Assembly: GCF_902806685.2 (NCBI RefSeq)
Contig: NC_048557.2
Span: forward strand, 558,001-622,000
DNA length: 64,000 bases
DNA from: Maniola hyperantus
Lineage: Eukaryota; Arthropoda; Insecta; Lepidoptera; Nymphalidae
Reading direction: 5' to 3'
Positions 40,819 through 51,786 of the stretch are shown here, piece after piece. The notes under the pieces are model-generated. The model searched no databases. It saw only the letters and a program-made list of their open reading frames with translations, and was not told the DNA's origin. The stretch's first letter is position 1. Each line of letters begins with the position of its first letter. Both the position numbers and the translations under genes were made by a program.

Positions 40819-41338
40819 TGGGACGCAACTTGCGTTGACACATTGGCCCCGTGTCATATCAGAGAAACAGCATCAAGACCGGGAGCCGCAGCAGAAAAGG
40901 CCGAAAACGGCAAGCGGCGCAAGTATGCCTCTCTTATCGAGAGTAACATTTTTGTATATCATGTTGTATAGAAGCAGACGTTACTTTGCGGAAGTCCATG
41001 ATATACAATGAACCAAAAGCTTAATTTGCTGTAATCCGCTGAAACAGGTCGAATCTGTATGATGCAACATGCAGCATGCGACATACACCGCCCGGCCTCC
41101 CACTGCTAACCATGCAAGAAAAGCAGCCAGCCACTCGGCAAGCAATACGCACCTCCACCACGCAGCACCACCCAAATCCCAAAACAGACTCGACGCACGT
41201 TTCGCCCCGACACCGGAGCATCCTCTGGTGGTGGACAGATTCGACCTGTTTCAGCGGGTTACAGCAAATTAAGCTTTTGGTTCATTGTATAGTTACATTT
41301 TTGTTTCGTTTGCCGTGGAAACCCTTTGGCCATGGAGT
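40819..41338 (+). pseudogene. Non-LTR retrotransposon C-terminus, split
   Basis: The plus frame reads 'MWDATCVDTLAPCHI', then 'AAAEKAENGKRRKYASLIE' and 'SNIFV', is broken by 335 bp, and resumes as 'SFAVETLWPWSL'. The WD.T..DT and K/R-rich KY blocks match the end of a restriction-like-endonuclease type non-LTR protein as I recall it. This fragment and the one at 17.9 kb are overlapping parts of one family. Confidence 0.55.
40956..41290. mobile_element. Inverted-repeat insertion with 14 bp flanking repeats
   Basis: Arms with CAATGAACCAAAAGCTTAAT (about 41,002-41,060) and its complement (about 41,238-41,290) enclose a C-rich middle. The flanks AGTAACATTTTTGT and AGTTACATTTTTGT (40,942-40,955; 41,291-41,304) differ at one base. 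The retrotransposon frame continues across. Confidence 0.6.
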
Positions 41339-41341
41339 CTC

Positions 41342-41495
41342 AGGCTGAGATCTATAGAGCGCACTTTGACTTTGCTTAGACTTAAGATTGAGTTAAAACG
41401 AGACAGATTTATGTGAGTAATATAGCTCTGTCTCGTTTTAACTCTGTCTTAAGTCTAAGCTAAGTCAGAGTGCGCTCTATAGATCTCACCGTCAG
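41342..41495. repeat. Fold-back hairpin family, copy 3 (CTGAGATC type)
   Basis: GAGATCTATAGAGCGCACTT is mirrored by GTGCGCTCTATAGATCTC; the inner arms are GTCTCGTTTTAAC-type. It forms one stem of about 70 bp. Confidence 0.75.
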
Positions 41496-41499
41496 TGCT

Positions 41500-41975
41500 A
41501 ATAGTCTCCAACACCACATTTCGAGCGTCGATCTTTCGCCGGTCGGTTTGTCGTCTACGTCTCTCAGCCGCGTATGGAAAGATCGGGAAGGCAAGACATT
41601 TCATTAGGCGAACTTTGGTACTTTTTGTAATTCTTTCATATCATATATCAATATCATAAAATGATTACGCTTTCTTCAACGTCAATATCAGATGTTTAAT
41701 TGAATACACTCGTAAATACTTATGACATAACTCATTGAAACACTTCTTTAACACATTTATGCTCATTGAAACAGTCATGAAATGCTTCTTTTACATATTT
41801 ATCACCACTTACAACAATACTTCACACTTTTGGAGGTTACCTCCCAGCTCTAAAGCACAGTCTATAGCCCGAAGAGAATTAATATTCGAACACGCCATTT
41901 ATGCCGACCAAAAGTCACGTTTCTTTTTTTCATTCATTCGACCGAAATTGCAAAGTGTATGCTATTGGTCTGAAT
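41500..41975. other. Unassigned DNA
   Basis: A plus frame at 41,735-42,040 has no recognisable motif and runs into the duplicated unit. Confidence 0.35.
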
Positions 41976-42471
41976 CGAAACAACCCACCAATGACAGCCT
42001 CTTTGAAATTTCATCTAATGAGATTATTCCTAAAACTTAATGCAGTTGTAAAAAGTATGTGATTTGACTCAAACGATAAATTGTTATTTGAAAATCATGA
42101 CAATCATTTACCTGATACAAAATCTAAAGCTACTAAATATCAAGGATACCTTGAATATTACACATATTCTAAGTTTGGAACAACGTTCAGATATCCCGCG
42201 CGCCGGATAGGGAATTGCCGTTTCGAAACAACCCACCAATGACAGCCTCTTTGAAATTTCATCTAATGAGATTATTCCTAAAACTTAATGCAGTTGTAAA
42301 AAGTATGTGATTTGACTCAAACGATAAATTGTTATTTGAAAATCATGACAATCATTTACCTGATACAAAATCTAAAGCTACTAAATATCAAGGATACCTT
42401 GAATATTACACATATTCTAAGTTTGGAACAACGTTCAGATATCCCGCGCGCCGGATAGGGAATTGCCGTTT
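41976..42471. repeat. Perfect tandem duplication, 2 x 248 bp
   Basis: The unit beginning CGAAACAACCCACCAATGAC (41,976 and 42,224) and ending ATAGGGAATTGCCGTTT is repeated with no difference that I can see. Confidence 0.85.
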
Positions 42472-42705
42472 CCTATATCTAAACTCTAAACTTACACTAC
42501 CTAAACTTGGCAACGACAAAATTAATAACTAATATATTTCCCTCACTTTGTCTCCATGAGTTTTAGTTCTAGTAATTTAGTTCTAATTTAGTAGAATACT
42601 TATGCTACTACTAAGCTATAATCTTTGTGTGCGTTTTAAACAATAGGGTCTTGGACTGTACTAATAAAATGATGGAAAGTTTTGTACAGAGGTAGTTTAT
42701 TTTTA

Positions 42706-42905
42706 ACATTAACGTCACACATACGGAAGGTGAATAATGACGTCACAATGCATAAACTACAAATGTTTTTCAATTTTTTAACATGAAAATATTTTCCCGC
42801 AGATATTACCTACTCTATTTTTATGTTAAAAAATTGAAAAAATTGTCGTTTACGGTTTGTGACGTCATTATTCACCTTCCGTACAGCGTGATGTTTCAAA
42901 AATCA
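42706..42905. mobile_element. MITE with ACGGAAGGTGAATAATGACG arms
   Basis: The left arm and its complement (CGTCATTATTCACCTTCCGT) enclose a second inverted pair, TTTTTCAATTTTTTAACAT. No coding capacity. Confidence 0.7.
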
Positions 42906-42909
42906 TGCT

Positions 42910-43650
42910 TTTTTTTAATTATTCTCTTTAATAATGAATTCTACTAGCCCTATACTCTGACGCTATACAAAAAATCACTTTATTTTCACGCTGATTTTCA
43001 CTGAAAAGTTAGAGATCAAAGCCCCGACATCATGAATAGGAGACGGACGTCTAAGCCACTAGACTATCATTACCTTAGAGATACGGAATCCTAAAAACCA
43101 AAATCAATTTTTGATTCGAAGGGAACTAAGTACATCCATCCATCCAGTAGCTATCTCACACGAAACTCAAACCAAACTTAATTGTCGTATTAATTTGTGC
43201 TGCTCAATTCTAATTCTCCGTCAACTGGCACAATGTCTTGGGAAGTTTTAAACTAAGCATCAATAGGACCCAAGTTGTAATAGCAATCAATTTGCCGCGG
43301 TCCCGATGGTGGCAGATCTTAACCGAAATAGGCCGAATTAATTCCCGGTTTTAACTTTGTTTTAATTCACTTAGATTCGCACGAAGAAGTTTCGAGTATG
43401 GTGTGGTATTTAAACTGATAACTTTTCAAATTATACTTAGGTAACCGAGCGGTGATCGAATCAGAAATGAGAAGATCCTCAGGTCAGATAAACCAGAGTA
43501 GATTCTGGGCTTTCAGAGGCCAAGTATTCAGTAACATAGGCACCTATTCTGTCTACGTTACTGAAGGCGCTGTGCGTCCCAAAAAACACATTTCGGATGT
43601 TCAAATTATCAAGTTTTGGCCTCAAAAACTACAAATTTGTTTATTTATTT
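42910..43650. other. No recognised gene
   Basis: Only a short RTE-like scrap (GATCGAATCAGAAATGAGAA, about 43,455) stands out. Confidence 0.4.
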
Positions 43651-43654
43651 TTAT

Positions 43655-43781
43655 AGCCGTACTCAGAGTCGCTTAATCGTTACTTAAGTTTAGTTAAAAC
43701 GAGACAGAGCTATATTTCTCACATAAATCTGTCTCGTTTTAACTCAATCTTAAGTAACGATTAGTGACTCTGAGTACGGCT
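43655..43781. repeat. Fold-back hairpin family, copy 4 (AGCCGTAC type)
   Basis: 127 bp nearly perfect palindrome: ends AGCCGTACTCAGAGTC and GACTCTGAGTACGGCT, with the same inner GAGACAG core as the CTGAGATC type. Confidence 0.8.
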
Positions 43782-43967
43782 GTTAATCTTACAAAAATTT
43801 AAGATATTCTTTAGTGAATTACGAGAGCCAAAACAAGATTGGCACAATTTGGCACAAGTTTCCCCAAAATACGCATTTTTTACACGACCATTAAGAGACA
43901 AACGTTTTATTCGATTGATATACCAAATTCAATAAAATTTCGTATTTACGTTCAACGTTTAATATAC

Positions 43968-44508
43968 TTAGGGCCGGTTGTTTCAACAAACTTTGACGGA
44001 CACGTAACCTTTAAATATGGCGCTAACGAACGTAAGTAAAGAAAAAGCGTTGATTCAGCATCTATTAGCGCTAACGTTCGTTAAAAAGTTACGTTTACGT
44101 TAACCAGTGCTGGCGCCATTGGTGATCGTCAAATCAGTTCGTAACTTCATACTTCTTACAAACGGAATATTTTATTTACAAATTATAATGGAATCAATTT
44201 AATTCAAAGCTTTTAATGATAGTTTTTTTGAAGATTTTGTAAGAAAGAAAAAGTGTTTAAAATGCGAAGTAGCAATATTAATAACTATGTATATAATTTA
44301 ATATACTTAAAATGAAATAAGAAAAGGATACGGAGAAGTAAGTTAATTTTTAGGGTTAGTTTCGCAACCAAAATAACAATGACGAACAGTTTTTTGTACA
44401 ATGAAGCAACGCACTTAAATTAACAGATGTTAAAGTTCGTCTACGTCCGTTAAATTTTAACGAACGGATCTTACGAAGACCAATGGTTTGAAACAACCGG
44501 CCCTAAGG
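43968..44508. mobile_element. TIR element (TTAGGGCCGGTTGTTTCAA)
   Basis: Inverted ends TTAGGGCCGGTTGTTTCAA and TTGAAACAACCGGCCCTAA-type bound about 540 bp. Several internal CGTTAACG-like inverted motifs. No transposase frame. Confidence 0.65.
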
Positions 44509-44920
44509 GATTACGGTATTATTTTATGGTAACAGAGCACATATAATTTTAAATATAAATAATATTTATACAAAGCGTGCAACCAATTTGCGCTCGGGCG
44601 GCCCAGACTTTTGAACCTATTTTGCCTGAATACATAGCCTGTGTTTTCTAGACTTTAGTGTGACTGATTAAGTACCCTACAATGAAGATAAAATGCTACT
44701 CCTATATATAGCAACTAGGTACGGTATCTTAAACAAGATTTATGTGCTACCCTCTAAGATGGTGGTTCAATTACAAGTTAGGATTGGAGATTAATTGTGT
44801 TTAGCCTGTTTTACGAACAACCGTGGCCACGCCGCACCAAATTGATTCTTGTTTAAACTTCGCGTCCCATTTACCTACTTAGTTAGCTAGTTAGTAGGGA
44901 TTTTCGAATATTAATTACTA

Positions 44921-45230
44921 GATGATGCCCGCGACTTATTCCGCGTGGATTTAGGTTTATGAAAATCCCGTGGGAACTCTTTGAATTTTCTGTATAACTA
45001 GCTTATGCTTGCGACTTCCTCCGCGTGGACTACTTAAATTTCAAACCCCCATTAAACCCACTTAGGGGTGGAATTTCGAAAAATCCTTTCTTAGTGGACA
45101 CCTACTCTTTACAAAGAATACACCCACCAAATTTCAAGTCTCTAGGACCAGCGGTTTAGGCTGTGCGTTGATATAAGTCAGTCAGTCAGTCAGTCAGTCA
45201 GTCAGTCAATATATAACATTCTATATATTA
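44921..45230 (-). mobile_element. Helitron-like type A piece and type B copy, adjacent
   Basis: Type A: CTAGATGATGCCCGCGACTT to about 45,000. Type B: CTAGCTTATGCTTGCGACTT to the (GTCA)n tract at 45,176-45,208. Confidence 0.6.
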
Positions 45231-45239
45231 TTTAGATAA

Positions 45240-45372
45240 GGAGGCGAGGCGTCCCCCGCCTCATACCCCGATTGCCATCTGGCAGTGTGAACCAGTGGTA
45301 GATGCATCCGACTATTCGTAAGCACTTGTAAAAGTTTATACGAATAAAAAAGATTTTCATTTTCATTTTCAT
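45240..45372 (+). repeat. Retroposon 3' end with (TTTTCA)n tail
   Basis: GTGAACCAGTGGTAGATGCA, then ACGAATAAAAAAGATTTTC and TTTTCATTTTCATTTTCATC. Confidence 0.6.
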
Positions 45373-45764
45373 CTCGACCTGTCGAATACTATACGTATTT
45401 TGTTTCCTACATTTGTAGTAAAAGCACTAAGTTGCGAAACTTGTGCAAGTTTCCCGTTGTTATAATGTTAGATTACTTAGTTGTGTGAAATATGAACTTG
45501 TGAGATTGCTTAAACCAGTTTGTATAAACTTGCTTGTTTATGAACACTAATTATAATTAGCGCTGAAATGTAGAGTGCAGACTTTTAGGGTAACTTCTCA
45601 CTGAAAGTGTGTACAGTCTGTCTGTCTGTTAACTTTTCATAGCCCATCCGTTCCCCAATTTGGCAAAATTTGATACAAAGATACCTTCCATCCGGGGGAT
45701 GGACATAAGTTACTTTGTAATATACTATGTACTCTAGACATGTGGTGCTGGAGACGAAATGAAC

Positions 45765-46170
45765 CGCACATCGTACAAACGTCTCCATTCTCAAAGAACT
45801 GAAAATAAATCAAAGGCTTTCCTCACTAGTTCAATTGCGAATCCTCAAGTTCTTTGGGCACATCACAAGGAAGAGTGGTACCATCGAACACCTCGTGGTA
45901 CAAGGTCGAGTGGAGGGCACACGTCCACGTGGGCGTTCCCCAACTAGGTGGACGGATTTAATCCGCTTTGCAACTAACACACCTGTCTCCGTGTGTGCAC
46001 GTTTGTTTTGTTTTTGTTTGAAAAATGTCTTTATTAATAATTAACAAAAAAAAAAAAAAGAAAAAAAAAAAAAGAAAAAAAAAAGGTGGCATTACGTGTG
46101 TGCACGTAATGCCACCAATAGAAGTCGCTGGAGGGAGATCGCACGAGCAGCAGTGAAGAATTCATAGCTA
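45765..46170 (+). pseudogene. LINE reverse transcriptase C-terminus, interrupted
   Basis: The frame has 'LRILKFFGHITRKSGTIEHL', GRVEGTRPRGRSPTRWTDLI, then after a 92 bp insert 'ATNRSRWREIARAAV' and a stop at 46,168. These are hallmarks of LINE C-terminal tails. Removing the insert plus one 13 bp repeat restores the frame. Confidence 0.7.
46003..46094 (+). mobile_element. Short A-rich retroposed insert with 13 bp duplication
   Basis: The flanks CGTGTGTGCACGT (45,990-46,002; 46,095-46,107) are identical. The insert is A-rich with a long A/G tail and ends in GGTGGCATTA, the exact complement of the target just downstream. Confidence 0.65.
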
Positions 46171-46174
46171 CGAC

Positions 46175-46263
46175 CACTGTATCCCGGAGAAATAAAGCAC
46201 TCCCACGGGATTTAATAAACCTTAATCCTCGCTTGCGGATAAAGCCGTAGGCATCGACTAGTT
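46175..46263 (+). mobile_element. Helitron-like type A, 3' end
   Basis: GCACTCCCACGGGATTTAAT and CGGATAAAGCCGTAGGCATC, end GACTAG. Confidence 0.5.
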
Positions 46264-46312
46264 ACTCATAAGTCATAATAGTACCTAATAGCACACGAGT
46301 CAGATACATGTG

Positions 46313-46314
<2 letters not shown>

Positions 46315-46395
<81 letters not shown>
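46315..46395. repeat. (TG)n microsatellite, about 39 units
   Basis: Pure dinucleotide tract. Confidence 0.95.
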
Positions 46396-46396
<1 letters not shown>

Positions 46397-46677
46397 GTAG
46401 ACACGAGTAGACTCATGTGGTAATAGCGACCAAATCAATAAGGTAAGAAAGGTAATTTAAAATAGTACATTATGGTACAAGTGTGTAATGTTGGTGATAA
46501 CCAAGATAGGCGCCATTGAGACCGAGCCGTCAGTTGAGACTTGAGAGTCTTAAAATAGCCGATAACGGTGATCATCAATACACACGTGTATCATACGACG
46601 TTTTTCAACACACTTGTAATACTAAAAAAATATTTGTACTATTGTACACGATCTTTTTTGTATCGAAACTTTTTTAA

Positions 46678-46900
46678 GAACAAAGCACCTCAACCAATAA
46701 AATAAAAAAATAAACTCTATAACTCACTTGTGAATAATAGCAATTAAAAAGTCACAGTTTGATTATAGGTGTCATTGACCTCTTTTAAAAACAAAGCAAC
46801 TCAACCAATAAAATAAAAAAAAAACTCTATAACTCACTTGTAAATAATAGCAATGAAAAAGTCACAGTTTGAATATAGGTATCATTATGTGCCTAATTGC
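46678..46900. repeat. Tandem duplication, period 111 bp
   Basis: CAAAGCACCTCAACCAATAA (46,681) and CAAAGCAACTCAACCAATAA (46,792) start two units that share AACTCACTTGT and GTCACAGTTTGA. Confidence 0.75.
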
Positions 46901-47104
46901 GGTGAAATTAGAGGCACTTTATGAGCAATTGTGATGAAAAGTTCTTTAAATAGAAAACATAGCTTTACATGATTTTCAACTTAGATCACAAGTTCATTGA
47001 CCAATCCCAAAAATATAAAGTAACAAAGCTCGTCTAGGGAACTTTACACCACGAAACACCTCGTCCATTTAATTTTATATCTTTCAATTTGAATTGTAAT
47101 AGAC

Positions 47105-47660
47105 TAAGAGCCAGCGCATACCAGACCTTCGTTATTTTATAAAGGCTGAAAGTTTATCTGCGTATTGTCCTTAACACAGGGAGGAACGATCAGCGACTAT
47201 GAAGTTATCATGGTGGCTTTGGGAGATAATTTTAACAGTTTATTAAAATTTTAGTATGTCTGGCTGAGGGTTGCCGTACTGCACTAAGTGTCTATGCATG
47301 ACGTGATTTCTAATACTATTCCGAAAAAATGTAGAAAAATTTGACTTTATAGTAAACTTTGACGTAAGATTTTATACATCTTTGTTACCTGTTATTTGCC
47401 AAAGCCGCCATGATCCCAACTTCATAGTCGCTAAATAAATTAAAATACAATATCAAAAAAAAGGAGACGCGGGTTCGATTCCTGCCGGTCCGCAATTTTT
47501 GATATGTATTTAAAATTATTTAAAAATTTCCTTGAAATGTAGGTAAAACACTATAAAAATTATAAAATATTCCTAGTCGCTGATCGTTCCTTCCTGTGTT
47601 GGGGACAGAAACTTTCAGCTTTTATAAAGTAACGAAGGTCTGGCACGCGCTGGCTCTCTA
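47105..47660. mobile_element. Inverted-repeat element with nested SINE
   Basis: The left arm 47,105-47,230 (GGGAGGAACGATCAGCGACT) and right arm 47,385-47,660 are complementary. The right arm is split by a 141 bp SINE insertion. A single arm occurs at 31.26 kb. Confidence 0.65.
47433..47573 (+). repeat. 5'-truncated SINE with 8 bp duplication
   Basis: TAGTCGCT flanks both sides (47,425-47,432; 47,574-47,581). The body has GGGTTCGATTCCTGCCGGTC as at 25.7 kb. The A-box half is missing. Confidence 0.65.
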
Positions 47661-47794
47661 TAACTGTCTGACAAGTTGGGAATACTTGTAAAGTGAAACG
47701 AACGCTGAACAAGGGGACTCCCGTTTTTATGGTTTTTAGAACTGCTCTCTTAATTGACATACTTGTATAAGCTCTATGGTGGCTAGACTGGTTT

Positions 47795-48010
47795 AAGAGA
47801 ATAAATAAATAAATAAAACGTTTATTTTTCAATCATCTAGCTACACACATACATGGATTTGATCTTGAACAATTTGCGTGCTTGTTAGAATGAGCATATA
47901 CAATATTAAGAATCAAGATCAAGAACTGGCTATCCTAGCTAGATTTTTAGATCTGTGTTAAGGATGGCCAGCCCTCTCCCTCGGATATCTAAAAAGTAAA
48001 TAAATACATA
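47795..48010 (-). repeat. Retroposon 3' end, reverse
   Basis: (AATA)n tail, ACGTTTATTTTTCAATCATC, and GGATGGCCAGCCCTCTCCCT. Family not identified. Confidence 0.4.
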
Positions 48011-48069
48011 AGTGCAAATCAGTTATTACAGAAGGTTGTTGTTCTTTAACATTCTTACACTTAAATAAA

Positions 48070-48235
48070 CGTATGAACCTATGATAAAAAGTGGCCTATG
48101 TTACTCACCCTCTATCTATACTCATGCAAAAAATCACGTCAATCCGTTGCACCGTTGCGACGTGATTGAAGGACAAACCCACAAACCAATAAACCAACAA
48201 ACAAACGCCCTTTCGCATTTATAATAAGGGTACTG
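48070..48235 (-). mobile_element. Helitron-like type A, 5' half
   Basis: AAATCACGTCAATCCGTTGC, ATTGAAGGACAAACCCACAA and CCTTTCGCATTTATAATAAG. Confidence 0.55.
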
Positions 48236-48514
48236 ATATACCGAACCAGTTTCGCTGGTCCAAAGTTAAACCAAATAAATTTCACCAAGACAGCCGTTTG
48301 CTTACCAATAAAATCTGCTCCAACCCTAGAATATTTTTTATAGATAATATTATGACTAGCTCAGAACCTGAAAGAAATATAGATTGTGAGGAAACCATAA
48401 AAATACCTATTTCGCACCTTTGCAAGTTTGCGCGGGAACTTTGAATCCACTCGATTTTATTATACACCAATCGACGTTGAGCTACAAGCCTACGAGAGGA
48501 TATGTTCTATTATA

Positions 48515-48735
48515 ACTACCTACTAGGTCCGCGACTTCGTAGTTCGTTCACGTAAGTTTCGGCTGCAAAAATCCCATTGGAACTCTTTAATTTTCTGAGA
48601 TGAAAAGTAGCTTATGTCCTTTCCCGGGATGGAAGCTATCAGCTCTGTACCCATCAACATCGGTTAAGTGGATTGGCCGTGAAAAGCTAGCAGACAGACA
48701 AACAAACGGACAGACAGACAGATAGACACAATATG
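48515..48735 (-). mobile_element. Helitron-like type A, decayed
   Basis: CGCGACTTCGTAGTTCGTTC, CTTTCCCGGGATGGAAGC, and the CAGACAGACAGATAGACAC tract. Confidence 0.5.
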
Positions 48736-48739
48736 GATT

Positions 48740-49370
48740 ATGTAGATAGCTATTCTAATTCCTGACTTCTTCTGTGTCTGATCTACTATCCAAACTGTTA
48801 GTAAAGTCATGGCTAAGTATTCCTAATATCAAAAGTATGATAGGCATTTCATGTGGTGAAATATTGGTTTAAACACTTAATTTTATGTAATGTTTCCAAA
48901 TATACCTAATAATTAGCTAATACAAATACTTATTAACTAAGCATCCATGCAAACTTAACCTCCAAAAATATTACAGCCTCCAATTAGTCAGCTTTCCAGT
49001 AATTCATAAATTATTTGATGTTTTTAACAAATTAAAACGTTGTTAAGTAACTAATTGATTAATTACCAATAGATTACTCGTTAAACTTCATCTTCGAAAT
49101 AATCATCAGATTGATTGCAGTAAAACCCTACGTCGTTGTCCTCCGCAATTGCTACGAAATTAGGAAAAATTTACCAAGTAGTCCAGTCATTTGACGGACA
49201 GAAAGATTGCATATAGCAATTCCCTCTCGAGGGGTTGACTGTGTTGATTCTTGTTATGTACACCCGAAGATAAAGACAGAACAAAGGAAGATCCGCCAAA
49301 AATATGACCTTGTGAATATTGAAAAACTTGGAATTCGATACAACATCCGAATATAAATTTTCCCTTTTTC
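48740..49370. other. No recognised feature
   Basis: AT-rich, only random short frames. Confidence 0.4.
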
Positions 49371-49374
49371 CTAT

Positions 49375-49790
49375 TTTGCCACATGCGTTTACAATTCCTT
49401 TGCCTAGAATATACTCATGGCTGCATATTTCATATTATAAACAGTCGGTATACAAGAATAAAAGTTCTAGAATGGTACCCCAGAAACAAAAAGAGAAGAA
49501 GGGGGAGACAATTTAAAAGGTGGGAGGATGACATAAGAAACTTGGTTGGTGGTATGTGGACAAGGTTAGCCAGAAATAGAACCATTTGGAAAAGTTTAGA
49601 GGAGGCCTATGTCGATGGACACGCAGAACATAAAATATAAAACAAAAATGTTAATGTAAATAATCCTTAATGTAATAATTTTAAGTATTCAATACATTAT
49701 TTACCTAGTAATAAGAAAAACCTGTAAATACTTAACACTGCAATAAAGGCTCTTTTTATTTATTTTATTTTATTATACAAGAATATTAGC
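49375..49790 (+). pseudogene. RTE-like LINE C-terminus with 3' UTR
   Basis: The plus frame has 'KVLEWYPRNKKRRRGRQFKR', WEDDIRNLVGGMWTRLARNR and WKSLEEAYVDGHAEHK with a stop at 49,640. A 3' UTR with GCAATAAAGGCTC and an A/T tail follows. It differs from the main RTE family in sequence but has the same layout. Confidence 0.7.
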
Positions 49791-49824
49791 AGAGATGACC
49801 CGGTGAGCCATAATATTTTTATTT

Positions 49825-50069
49825 TATGTTATTCAGATACAAGTTAGCCCTTGACGGCAATCTCACCTGGTGGTAAGTGATGATGCAGTCTAAGATGGTA
49901 GCGGGCTAATCTGGAATGGGTATGGTAGTTTTTAATTTTTTGCATGGGTAGGTATAGTTTAAGACCTGAAGAGACATAGACTACTTTTGTCCCGGAAAAT
50001 CAAAGAGTTCCCCCGGGATTTTTAAAAACCCAAATCCACGCGTACGAAGTCGCGGGCCTCAGCTAGTCT
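49825..50069. repeat. Reversed SINE tail joined to Helitron-like type A
   Basis: 49,825-49,940 reverses the 32.12 kb SINE (CTCACCTGGTGGTAAGTGAT). 49,940-50,069 is type A plus (TTTTTTGCATGGGTAGGTAT to CTCAGCTAG). Confidence 0.6.
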
Positions 50070-50417
50070 TTTTAATAATCCAAACACTAAATGAAAGTTT
50101 ATTATTCCCTCAAAATAATTTTGGCAACAAAAAAAAAATCAACACAATAGAACCGTCGCTTCGCTTCCGTCACAATTTTATTAACTTTTCATACCTTAAA
50201 GAACCTTGAAGAAACGGCATAAAGAAGTTCCAAAGTCTTTATCCCGGAACAATAGGGCGCGGGTGTAAACCGGGATATGTTAGTAAGCCCATAGGACAGG
50301 CAAATCCTGCGTGATGCCTCTGTAATACAGACATGGAAAATTCTTCGCGAGTTGTTAGGGCGGTGATACACTGGCGTGTAGTCTCTCTCGTATGGTTGTG
50401 TGTTTGTTTGTCACATT

Positions 50418-50583
50418 ATAGTTAACTGATGCCCGTGTGGAATTAGGTTTTTTAAAAATCCCATTGGAACTTTTTGATTTTACAGGATAAAAAGTAGCTT
50501 TTTATCCCGGAAAATCAAAGAGTTCCCACGGGATTTTTAGAAACCTAAATCCACGCGTATGAAGTCGCGGGCATCAGCTAGTT
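50418..50583. mobile_element. Inverted dimer of Helitron-like type A 3' halves
   Basis: The left half reads AACTGATGCCCGTGTGGAAT to GGATAAAAAGTAGC. The right half reads back from AGCTTTTTATCCCGGAAAAT to GGGCATCAGCTAG. Both 3' ends face outward. Confidence 0.65.
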
Positions 50584-50708
50584 GCTAATATATATTACGT
50601 ACCTATTTATATCTTGTAACATTTTTTTTTAAACAAGAACAACTGCTGAGTTTCTTGCCGGTTCAATAGAAACTGTTTTTCGAACCGGTGCAGGTGGACT
50701 CTTGACAT

Positions 50709-51030
50709 ACAGGGTGTAACCAGAACGCTAGCAAAAACGAAGACGGTGCTAGTACTGATGATTACTGAAATGATACCACAAAAAAAACACGCGAAAAAAA
50801 ACCTGAATTTATTTTGTAATAGTTCACGATATTTCGCAAATAAAACATTCGACTGACGCTAGAGTTCAACGAACGTTGGGTAAGTAGGCCACTCAGAGTC
50901 AATGCCGCGTCGTAGGTGGGGCATTGACCCCAGTTTTGCACGCTAAAATGGTTATTGGTATTGGATTGTGTTTAGGTAGTATAACAATAATGCTAAGTTT
51001 TTGCTAGCGTTCTGGTTACACCCTGTATTT
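50709..51030. mobile_element. TIR element (CAGGGTGTAACCAGAACGCT), TA duplication
   Basis: Inverted ends of about 30 bp (CAGGGTGTAACCAGAACGCT and its complement) flanked by TA, fitting Tc1/mariner-type MITEs. The middle, with GGGCATTGACCCC, is unrelated to other repeats here. Confidence 0.75.
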
Positions 51031-51426
51031 TAAGTGGTACATGAATAAAATAAAATAAATAAAAAAGCCATTTATTCTCGTGTTCCTTAGTTAGTTACAT
51101 AGTAGATTAGTTTTGTTAGTAGTACAAGTGCAAGTGGTACATGCTGACATGAAATACATAAATTCATCTCATTTCATCTCTACGTCATGTCAAATGCTAC
51201 ACCTCTACTTATAAGCCGTATTCTACTACGTTGACGCGGCGTCGGGCTAAGAGACGTGTGTGCCCCGCAGCCGTGACCTCTGACCCCTTTGAGGTCACCG
51301 CGCTTCACATTACACCAAAGCGACCTTTTCTGCTTACGTTGTGTACTGTTCTTGTATTCATGACTTCTTTTGCACAACAAAATAATATGTTTCTAGATAT
51401 TGTAGCTTAATAATGTCACTCGCGGA

Positions 51427-51786
51427 TAGGGTTGTCATGTCACCAAACCTAATAGCCGGACAGACCAGAAAGTTTGGTCGGACATTTGGGTAGAAAGACT
51501 GGACACCCTACATTATTGAGGATTTTTCTTAGTATTAATAGGTACGACAAAAAAATTGTATGTAAAATCAAGCTTTATTTATTATTGTCATAAAATCTTG
51601 TTGTCAGGCGGCACTGCCGCCTGCGGGAGCGACCGACAGTCGACTCGCCTGCGCTCGGCCACGCTCGTTTGCGAAATGTAAAAAGCCTAACAAAAGCCGG
51701 ACAAGCCGGACACCGTTTATTTTGGCCGGACACGCAATCAAAAAGCCTACCTATGTCCGACTTTATTCGAACGCCTGGTAACCCTA
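51427..51786. mobile_element. hAT-type MITE with 8 bp duplication
   Basis: The ends TAGGGTTGTCATG and CCTGGTAACCCTA are flanked by CTCGCGGA on both sides (51,419-51,426; 51,787-51,794). The interior carries repeated GCCGGACA motifs. An 8 bp duplication is typical of hAT. Confidence 0.75.

Noticed and set aside
41735..42532. Two frames across the 248 bp duplication
   Set aside because: Different frames are open in each unit, there is no motif, and the codon content looks random.
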